Source: Actinoplanes italicus (GTDB taxonomy: Bacteria > Actinomycetota > Actinomycetes > Mycobacteriales > Micromonosporaceae). Taken from it: 64,000 nt of DNA. The stretch spans positions 96,230-160,229 of the forward strand of contig NZ_PVMZ01000024.1 of NCBI RefSeq assembly GCF_003001815.1, written 5' to 3'. Position 1 is the first letter of the stretch. Each line of letters begins with the position of its first letter. The notes under the pieces were generated by a model. That model was given only the letters and a program-made list of their open reading frames with translations, made no database searches and was not told the origin of the DNA. Shown one piece after another: positions 57,173-64,000 of this stretch. Position numbers and translations under genes: made by a program.

Positions 57173-60100
57173 ATGCGGTGGGATGAAGCTGACGGGTTGA
57201 CCGGGCGGCCGGACGCACGCGTCCGCGGAGTGCTCGAATCCTGGCGTGCCGGTCTGCTCGACCTCACCGCCTCCAACCCGCTCATCCATGTGGATCCGTG
57301 GGGGCCCGGCGTCGTGGCCATTGACAGCCCGTCGCCACGCGGTGTCCTCGAGGCGCTGCAGCAGGGCCGCGAGTGCGGCTTCCTCGGCGTCGAGGAGCAG
57401 GCCGAGGGCCCGCGCCCGCGGACCGCGAGCGTGTTCCAGACCCACATGACCGACGCCGAGATGGACGCCACGCTGCGGGCCCTGCGCCGCACCGACCACC
57501 GCGACCAGCTCGAGTACGGCATCTCCGCGCTCTACCTCGCGCTCGGCACCCTGCACTGGAAGGACGACGTGCAGGAGTACGCCAGCCCGATCCTGCTGCT
57601 GCCGGTCGACCTGGTCGACTCCGACCCGCTCGACTACCCGCGCCTGCGCGCCCGGCCCGACGACCCGCTGGTCAACCCCGCCCTGGCGGTACGCCTCCGG
57701 CAGCACGGCATCGACCTGCCCGCCGTGGAGAGCCTGACCGGACTGGACGTCACCGTCTTCTGGGCCCGGCTCGACGCGGCCATCGGCGATCACCCCGAGT
57801 GGCGTACCGACGAGGCGATCCTGCTCTCCCGGTTCACCGTCCACCGCGAGGTCGTCTACCACGACCTGGTCGACAACGAGCGGCAGATCCTCGCCCACCC
57901 GGTGGTACGGGCCCTGGCCACCGAGGCCCGGTCGCAGATCGACGCGTTCAAGTTCGAGCCCATCCCGGCCCGCCGCATCGACGACGTCGCCGCGCCCGAC
58001 GACATCCCGCTCGTCCTCGACGCCGACGCCGCCCAGCGCTCCTGCGTGGCGGCCGCCCTGGCCGGGCGCAGCTTCGTGCTGCGCGGCGCGCCCGGCACCG
58101 GCAAGTCGCAGACCGTCGCCAACATGATCGCCGCGCTGATCTTCACCGGGAAACGGGTGCTGCTCGTCTCCGAGAAGGCCGCCTCCCTCGACGTCGTCAA
58201 GGACCGGCTCGCCCACGCCGGCCTCGACGACTACCTGCTCGAACTGCACAGCGACCGGACCGGGCGCGACCACGTGGCGGCCACCCTCGCGGCGGCCCTC
58301 GACTTCATCCCGCTCCCACCGCCCGGGCTCTCCACCGACGAGCGGCAGGAACTGCGCGAGCACCGGGAACGGCTCAACGCGTACGCCGAGGCGATGAACG
58401 AGGTCCGCGAGCCGCTCGGACACCGCCTGCACGACGTGCTCGGCATGTGCGCGCAGATGACCGACGTGCCGGCCGCCCCCGTCCCGCCGGTCCTGCCGCT
58501 GCCGCTGACCACCCAGTCCCTGCAGAAGGTCCGCGACGCCGCCGAACGCCTGGGCCGCGCCTGGCGCCCGGCACTGGCCGGCGACGCGTTCCTCTGGCGC
58601 GACGTGGTCGACCGCAACCGCCTCGACGCGCGCCTGCACCAGGCGCAGACCGCCCTCGAACACCTCGCCGAGGCGGCCGGCGCCGACCCGCTCGCCACCG
58701 CGTTCCAGGCCCGGCACCTGGCCGACACGATCGCGCTGACCACCCTGATCGGGCACGCCGCGCGCCGCCCGGCCGAGGCCGCCGACGAGTGGCTCACCCT
58801 GGACAGCCTGGAACCGGTCGCCCGCGCCGCCGAGGGCCTGCTGCGCCACCTCAAGTCGCTGCACCAGGCCGAGGACGCGGTACGGGCACGCGCCGGGGTT
58901 ACCTGGTCGGCCCTGCCCACCCCGGGCAAGCTGCCGATCGTACCCAGTCTCGTGCACCTCGATCCGCCGCCGGTCGAGCTGCTGCCGCTCACCGCCGCGC
59001 AGGCCCGCGGACTGGCCCGACGCTTCGCCGACGAGGCCGACCGGCTCGAACAGCACCAGCACAGCCTGGACCGGGTCACTGCCCGGCTCGGCCTGCCCAA
59101 CGTGGTCGCGTTCTCCGACATCGGCCGGGTCGTGTCCATCGTCGACCTGCTGTCGCGGCCCGACAAACCGGAGGCCAACTGGTTCGACCCGGTCGGGATG
59201 GCCGCCGCACACACCGCGTCCCGGATGTTGCAGCGGGCCGTCGACGTGGTCCGCACCGCCGAGGAGAGGGCTCGCGAGCACTTCAACGAGGGCGCGCTGG
59301 CCCATCCGGTGGACGAACTCGCCGACCGGTTCGCCACCGTGCACAAGGGGTTGCGCAAGCTGGGCGCCCCGTACCGGCGGGACAAGAAGGCGGCCGCCGA
59401 GATCGCCCGGCCGGACGTCAAACGCAAGCAGGCCGTGGCCAACCTGGCCGCCGCGGCCGCCTGGAAGAAGGCGCTCAACGAGCTCGACGAGGCCGAACGC
59501 GAGTACGCCCGGGTCCTCGGCCGGCACTGGAACCGCCTCGACACCGACTTCGACGCGATCCGCAACGCCCTCGGCACCGCCGAGGAGGTGATGCGGGTGA
59601 CCCCGCCGGAGGCCCTGCCCGCGGTCATCGAAAGGGTCAGCGCCGCCACCCCGAACAGCGCGATCATCCGGATCGTCTCGGAGGCGCGCAAGGAGTTCGA
59701 CCGGTGGACCGCCGCGCTGCGGCCGACACCGGAACCTGCCCCGAGGCCCCAGCTCGCGGCCGGTCCCATCCACGACGCGGTCACCTGGCTGCGGGCCCAC
59801 GTCGAGCCGCTCACCGCGACCGCCGAGCTGGTCCAGGCGTACAGCGCGGCGGCCGGGCGGGACTTCACGCTCGCCGAGTCGGCCGCGATCGGGCTGCTCC
59901 GGGAGAGTGCCGCCGACGCCGCCTCGGCACTGTCGGCCAACGCCGGCGAGTACGCCCGGGTGCTCGGCCCGGCGTACCGCGGCACCCAGACCGACGTGGA
60001 GGCCCTGGCCACCGCGATGGCGTGGACCTCGGAGGCCCGGCGGATCCGGGTCGGCGTCGACACCGCGCTCACCCCGGACCAGGTCGACGCGCTCGGCCGC

Positions 60101-63100
60101 TCCCGGCCCACCGACACGCTGCCGACCCGGGTCGCCGAATGGCAGGCCGCCCGCGACTGGATCCTGCGCGCCTTCGCGCCCCGGCGGCACGCCCAGCTCA
60201 CCTCGGCCCTGGACGACTACGGGCACGCCCGCGAACTCATCGGCGCCCTGCTCGATGACGGCAAGGGCCAGCAGGAGTGGTTCGAGTACCAGGCCGCCCG
60301 CGAGGTGCTCACCGAGCACGGCCTGGACGCCGTCGTCGACTTCTGCGCCCGTGAGGACCTGCCGGTCGAGCAGATCCTGCCGGTCCTCGGCCGGGCCCTG
60401 TTCCAGTCCTGGGCGGACACCGTGATCCGCGAGGACGACCGGCTCCCACCGCTGGACGCGGCGGCCCGCGACCGTCTCGTAGCCGAGTTCCGGCTCTGGG
60501 ACGCCCGGCTGCAGCGGGCCGCGATCGCCGACGTGATGAACGCCGTCGACGAGATGCAGCCCACCGGAACCGCCTCCGCCGAGGCCGCGCTGCTCCGGGC
60601 GTCGGCCGCCCAGCAGGGCCGCCGCCTGCCGGTGCGCGACCTGATCGGGCAGACCCGGCACGCCACGCTCGCGGTCAAGCCCTGCTTCCTGACCGTGCCC
60701 GCCGACGTCAGCAGGCTCGTCCCGGCGGACCTCACCTTCGACGTGGTGATCATCGACGAGGCGTCCCGCGTGCCCGTTCCGGACGCGATCACCTGCATCT
60801 ACCGTGGCGCGTCGCTGATCGTCGTGGGCGACGACCGGCAGCTCACCGCCCTGCCCACGCCCGGCGCCGGCCGATCCGTCCTGGACCTGGCGATCGGTTG
60901 CGAGGCGTTCCCGGTGCTCGACCTGAGCACCCACTACCGCAGCCGGCACGAGTCGCTGATCGCGTTCGCGAACCACACCTTCTACCAGGGCCGGCTCAAC
61001 ACGTTCCCGCCCGCCGGACCGGCCGGGCCGGACTCCGGGGTGCAGCTGTTCGCGGCCAACCCGGAGAACGGCGACGCCGGGATCGCCGAGCTGGTCGCCG
61101 GCCGGGTCGCCCACCACTTCGTCACCCGTCCCGACCTCAGCCTCGGCGTCATCGCCGGCACCACCGACCTGGCCGACCGCATCGAGGCCGCGGTCGCCGA
61201 CATGGTGGTGCCGCCCGACGACGACCGGCTGCACGGCTTCTTCGTCAAGGACCTGGACACCGTGCAGGGCGACGAACGCGACGTGATCCTGCTGGCGATC
61301 GGCGAGGACCTGGGCGGTCTGGGCGGCACGGACGGCTGGCGGCGGCTCAACGTGGCCACCACCAGGGCGTCGCGGCGGGTCGAGGTGATCTCCGGGGTAC
61401 GCGCCCGCGACCTGCCGGACACCGAGGAGCTGCGGCCGCTCGCCGCCTATCTCGACTACGCCACGCGTGGCGAGGCGGCGCTCGGGCTCGACGACACGCG
61501 GCCGGACGGGCAGACGCCGTTCGAGGACTCGGTCCGTGACGTCGTCAGGGCGTGGGGCTACCGGGTCCGCACCCGGGTCGGCACGGGAGCCTTCCGGATC
61601 GACCTGGCGGTGCGCCGCTCGGCGCGGCGCAACTCCCCGTTCGCCCTCGGCATCGAGTGCGACGGCACGACGTACGACTCCGCGCCCGCCGCCCGCGACC
61701 GGGACCGGCTGCGTGAGCAGGTCCTCGAGAGCCTCGGCTGGAAACTGCACCGGGTCTGGGGCACCGCCTGGTACCTCGACCGTGAGCACGAGGAACGCCG
61801 GCTGCGCGCCGCCATCGAGGAGGCGCTCGCCGAGTTCCCGCCGGAGGAGCAGGCCGCCGAGCTCGACGGCGCCGCGACGCCCGCCGACGAGCGACGCGAG
61901 CCGATCACCCTGGTGCAGACCGAGGACGGGTACGCCACCGCGGAACCGGCGGCCGACGTGGTCGCCGAGATGGTCGAGGAGCCGGTCGAGGAGATCGTCG
62001 AGGCACCGGCCGAGGAGCTGGCGCCGGTCGACGCGCTGGCCGAGATCGACGAGGAGGCCGAGATCGTCGTCGACGAGGCGCCCGTCGAGGAGACCCTCTC
62101 CGTTGAGGAGGCGGTGTCTGTTGAGGAGGCGGTCTCCGCTGAGGAGACGGCTCCCGTCGAGGCCTACCTCGCGGGTGTCGGCGACGTGGAGGAGCACGTC
62201 GCCGCCGAGCCGGAGCCGGAGGTCGCCCCGGCAGTGTTCGAGCGGGTCAGCCGCCCGTACACGTTCCCGGAGGCGGAGATCGACGAGCCCCGCGTGCGCC
62301 CGGCGGTCTTCGAGACGGTGACGAAGGACGACTTCGAGACGGCGGAGGAGGACACCGGGCCGCGCGTGACAGCCGCGGTGTTCGAGCGGGTGGAACGCTC
62401 CGAACCGGTCGCGGCCTCCCCGGACGACGACGAACCGCGGGTCGTCCCGGCCACCTTCGAACGGCTCAGCCGGGAGGACGTGGACCGCGCCGAGGCGGAG
62501 CGCGTCGCCGCGATGCTCGCCGAGGCGGGCCGCACCGGACCGGCCTCGGTCGAAGGACTGCCGATCGCCGAGCCGGTCTTCGTGTCACCGGAGTTCGACG
62601 AGAAACCGGTGCCGCAGCCCGTCGCCACGCCCGAACCGGCGGTCGCGGTGAAGACGGCGCCCGCCCGCAAGAGCACCACCCGGACCAGGCCGAAGAAGAC
62701 CGTCGCACCCGGACCGCAGGAGTGGGCGCAGCCGTACCGCAAAGCGAAGTTGACCGCCCTGCCCGACGGTGCGAGCCTCGCCGACCCGGAGTCCGGCAAA
62801 CGCATCGCGGACGCGATCCGCAGGATCGCCGCGGTCGAAGGACCGGTGCACGTCAGCATCGCCGTCCAGCGGATGCGCGAGGAGTGGGCGCTCGTCCGGA
62901 TCACCAAGCAGGCCCGTGCCGCCATCGACGCGGCGATCGCGAAGCAGGCTGCCAAGGGCGACGTGACCTGGGAGAACGACTTCCTGGGAGACCCCGGGCA
63001 GCTGGTCCCGACGGTCCGGCTCCGGTCCGGGGAGGTGGCCCGCAAGGCCGATCAGATCGCCGACACCGAGGTACGGGTGGCGCTGGAACACCTGGTGGCC

Positions 63101-63355
63101 GACGCCGGGGCGATCGACGTGGACGGCCTGCTCGCCGCCACCGCCCGGCTCTACGGCTGGTCGTCGCGGCGTTCGCCCGAACTGGACGCCCGGCTCACCA
63201 CCCTGATCGCCGACCTGGTCGCCGAGGGACGCCTGAACCGGCACGCCGACGGCCTCAGCGCCGTGCACGACCTGCCCGATCCGCTGAGCCTGCCGCGTCA
63301 CGACACCGCCCCCGCTCGTTCCACTCCCGTAGGTTCCGAGCAGGTGGGAGCCTGA
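57173..63355 (+). CDS. DUF4011-SF1 helicase-Vsr-like nuclease-DUF3320 protein (Hhe-type)
   Basis: A complete 2060-residue multidomain protein. DUF4011-like N-terminus (about 10-270; VLESWRAGLLDLTASNPLIHVD). SF1 helicase with Walker A GAPGTGKSQT (Lys311), a long helical insertion, Walker B DEAS (Asp1195, Glu1196), VVGDDRQL and VATTRASRRVEVI. Vsr/DUF559-like nuclease (about 1440-1545) with Asp1477 in IDLAV and Glu1495 in GIECDG, then RDRDRLREQVLESLGWKLHRVW. An acidic Glu/Val-rich linker (about 1566-1840) with four PAVFERV-type repeats, and a DUF3320 C-terminus (about 1855-2045; EGPVHVSIAVQRMREEWALVR). This domain order is that of the antiviral class called Hhe, as I recall it. It is the intact paralogue of the gene at 1-2780. 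Confidence 0.9.
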   Translation: MRWDEADGLTGRPDARVRGVLESWRAGLLDLTASNPLIHVDPWGPGVVAIDSPSPRGVLEALQQGRECGFLGVEEQAEGPRPRTASVFQTHMTDAEMDATLRALRRTDHRDQLEYGISALYLALGTLHWKDDVQEYASPILLLPVDLVDSDPLDYPRLRARPDDPLVNPALAVRLRQHGIDLPAVESLTGLDVTVFWARLDAAIGDHPEWRTDEAILLSRFTVHREVVYHDLVDNERQILAHPVVRALATEARSQIDAFKFEPIPARRIDDVAAPDDIPLVLDADAAQRSCVAAALAGRSFVLRGAPGTGKSQTVANMIAALIFTGKRVLLVSEKAASLDVVKDRLAHAGLDDYLLELHSDRTGRDHVAATLAAALDFIPLPPPGLSTDERQELREHRERLNAYAEAMNEVREPLGHRLHDVLGMCAQMTDVPAAPVPPVLPLPLTTQSLQKVRDAAERLGRAWRPALAGDAFLWRDVVDRNRLDARLHQAQTALEHLAEAAGADPLATAFQARHLADTIALTTLIGHAARRPAEAADEWLTLDSLEPVARAAEGLLRHLKSLHQAEDAVRARAGVTWSALPTPGKLPIVPSLVHLDPPPVELLPLTAAQARGLARRFADEADRLEQHQHSLDRVTARLGLPNVVAFSDIGRVVSIVDLLSRPDKPEANWFDPVGMAAAHTASRMLQRAVDVVRTAEERAREHFNEGALAHPVDELADRFATVHKGLRKLGAPYRRDKKAAAEIARPDVKRKQAVANLAAAAAWKKALNELDEAEREYARVLGRHWNRLDTDFDAIRNALGTAEEVMRVTPPEALPAVIERVSAATPNSAIIRIVSEARKEFDRWTAALRPTPEPAPRPQLAAGPIHDAVTWLRAHVEPLTATAELVQAYSAAAGRDFTLAESAAIGLLRESAADAASALSANAGEYARVLGPAYRGTQTDVEALATAMAWTSEARRIRVGVDTALTPDQVDALGRSRPTDTLPTRVAEWQAARDWILRAFAPRRHAQLTSALDDYGHARELIGALLDDGKGQQEWFEYQAAREVLTEHGLDAVVDFCAREDLPVEQILPVLGRALFQSWADTVIREDDRLPPLDAAARDRLVAEFRLWDARLQRAAIADVMNAVDEMQPTGTASAEAALLRASAAQQGRRLPVRDLIGQTRHATLAVKPCFLTVPADVSRLVPADLTFDVVIIDEASRVPVPDAITCIYRGASLIVVGDDRQLTALPTPGAGRSVLDLAIGCEAFPVLDLSTHYRSRHESLIAFANHTFYQGRLNTFPPAGPAGPDSGVQLFAANPENGDAGIAELVAGRVAHHFVTRPDLSLGVIAGTTDLADRIEAAVADMVVPPDDDRLHGFFVKDLDTVQGDERDVILLAIGEDLGGLGGTDGWRRLNVATTRASRRVEVISGVRARDLPDTEELRPLAAYLDYATRGEAALGLDDTRPDGQTPFEDSVRDVVRAWGYRVRTRVGTGAFRIDLAVRRSARRNSPFALGIECDGTTYDSAPAARDRDRLREQVLESLGWKLHRVWGTAWYLDREHEERRLRAAIEEALAEFPPEEQAAELDGAATPADERREPITLVQTEDGYATAEPAADVVAEMVEEPVEEIVEAPAEELAPVDALAEIDEEAEIVVDEAPVEETLSVEEAVSVEEAVSAEETAPVEAYLAGVGDVEEHVAAEPEPEVAPAVFERVSRPYTFPEAEIDEPRVRPAVFETVTKDDFETAEEDTGPRVTAAVFERVERSEPVAASPDDDEPRVVPATFERLSREDVDRAEAERVAAMLAEAGRTGPASVEGLPIAEPVFVSPEFDEKPVPQPVATPEPAVAVKTAPARKSTTRTRPKKTVAPGPQEWAQPYRKAKLTALPDGASLADPESGKRIADAIRRIAAVEGPVHVSIAVQRMREEWALVRITKQARAAIDAAIAKQAAKGDVTWENDFLGDPGQLVPTVRLRSGEVARKADQIADTEVRVALEHLVADAGAIDVDGLLAATARLYGWSSRRSPELDARLTTLIADLVAEGRLNRHADGLSAVHDLPDPLSLPRHDTAPARSTPVGSEQVGA

Positions 63356-63415
63356 CCGCCGGACGCAACCGCACCGTCGGGCCCGGTTCACCCACGTTCC
63401 CTAAGGTCCGGCCAC

Positions 63416-63907
63416 ATGCGAAAGATCGTCTACACCGGATCGCTGGCGCTCGCGCTCACCCTCACACTGGCGGGCGCGGCCCAGGCCGGCGGTGACCGGG
63501 TCACCACACCGACCCTGACCGGGTTCGCCTCCCTGCCGGCCGCGACCTTCGTGGCCGGCAGCGAGCCGTCCGGCGCGCTCGTCACCGGCAACACCAACGG
63601 GTTCCCGGTGCCCTTCGCCGACCAGCCGATCCAGGGCTTCTCCGGGATCGCGGACAACGGCGACGGCACCTTCGACGTGCTGTCCGACAACGGCTACGGC
63701 AACCAGGCCAACTCCGGTGACTTCCTGCTCCGGATCCAGCGGCTCGCGCCGGTGTTCGCCGGCAACACCGTGGACGTCGTGGGCGGCGTCAACCTGACCG
63801 ACCCGGACGGCCACGTGCCGTGGAAGCTGACCCGCGCCGACCGGGTGCTCACCGGCGCCGACTTCGACGTCGAGTCGATCGTCAAGGCGAACGACGGCAC
63901 CTACTGA
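63416..63907 (+). pseudogene. Secreted phytase/esterase-like protein, truncated after about 160 residues
   Basis: The start codes for a signal peptide (about 1-25, GAAQA) and the N-terminal blade of an esterase-like/phytase-like beta-propeller: FADQPIQGFSGIADNGDGTFDVLSDNGYG and GADFDVESIVKANDGTY. Intact relatives continue with W-(I/V)-G-D-E-F-G-P-Y for several hundred residues, but here a TGA follows the tyrosine codon at once and the following 93 bases do not continue the protein. The gene is therefore broken, probably by insertion of foreign DNA. Confidence 0.6.
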
Positions 63908-64000
63908 GCCTTTTTCAACCTGATCTTGCAGGTCAGCCCGGGTCAGCAGGGACCGGTGATCGATGAGGGCGAGGCTCCAGGTAAGACAGCAAATCGACCA
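63904..64000. mobile_element. Possible end of an inserted element
   Basis: The sequence changes at the break of the propeller gene. The new stretch begins TGAGCCTTTTTCAACC and is less GC-rich than its neighbours. Its length beyond the window is unknown and no transposase is seen, so this is only a candidate insertion-sequence terminus. Confidence 0.3.

Noticed and set aside
56915..62197. Open frame of 1760 codons on the minus strand opposite the giant helicase gene
   Set aside because: It is antisense to a protein with clear helicase and nuclease motifs; its product is low-complexity Gly/Arg/Val-rich with no domain, a normal shadow in high-GC DNA.
1..64000. Defence island or prophage spanning the two helicase genes
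   Set aside because: The 54 kb between them is ordinary metabolic and regulatory DNA with uniform composition; no integrase, phage structural gene or tRNA attachment site was seen.

Overview
The window is high-GC, gene-dense actinobacterial DNA. Several things point to a motile, soil-type filamentous actinomycete of the Actinoplanes/Micromonosporaceae kind: very strong G/C bias at third codon positions, frequent GTG starts, a secreted GH10 xylanase with a CBM2, a secreted GH43 enzyme with a ricin-type lectin domain, GAF-ANTAR regulators, mycothiol-type enzyme families and two methyl-accepting chemotaxis proteins. The genus is an inference from gene content. No rRNA, tRNA, CRISPR array, prophage or complete insertion sequence was recognised.

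Layout. (1) 1-2780 is the 3' part of a giant DUF4011-type SF1 helicase with a Vsr-like nuclease fold and a DUF3320 tail, followed by a convergent DUF6879 gene. (2) 3365-10206 holds fatty-acid genes: an acyl-CoA ligase/acyl-CoA dehydrogenase pair, a frameshifted secreted SH3-like gene, and an htdX-fabG4 pair divergent from a fadA2 thiolase, the same arrangement as Mycobacterium tuberculosis Rv0241c-Rv0243. (3) 10214-14429 holds a 61-bp tandem repeat array, the xylanase with a promoter rich in palindromes, and a phosphotransfer-dependent dihydroxyacetone kinase locus (dhaM and a separate HPr gene divergent from dhaK-dhaL). (4) 14567-25620 has a chemoreceptor, an acetoacetate-decarboxylase-like protein, a YibE/F membrane protein, a DUF4360 protein, RecD2, a CE7 acetylxylan esterase, membrane proteins and an aldo/keto reductase. 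(5) 25621-31500 is looser: a gene-poor kilobase, a decayed gene, a leucine/valine dehydrogenase with a divergent Lrp regulator, a methyltransferase, a HAD phosphatase, a mycothiol-family enzyme and intergenic stem-loop repeats. (6) 31506-43117 holds bifunctional putA with a divergent LysR gene, a DUF4406-NUDIX-secreted hydrolase operon divergent from a DeoR regulator, a secreted EEP-family phosphodiesterase, a PrsW protease and a PLP decarboxylase. (7) 43185-53518 has a second 61-bp array, the GH43-lectin protein, a GAF-ANTAR/STAS/GAF-ANTAR signalling cluster, a dienelactone hydrolase-phosphoribosyltransferase pair, an ABC exporter with a TetR regulator, and an MCP-PilZ fusion. (8) 53553-64000 has oxidoreductases, a HIRAN-domain protein, a complete 2060-residue DUF4011-helicase-Vsr-DUF3320 protein, and a phytase/esterase-like gene cut off at the window edge.

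The most interesting signal is the pair of giant helicase-nuclease paralogues at the two ends. The complete copy keeps its nuclease and Walker motifs and sits just downstream of a HIRAN protein. In the partial copy the nuclease active site is degenerate. This architecture matches, as I recall it, the antiviral class called Hhe. Two dispersed arrays with the same 61-bp period, both between convergent genes, are the second.
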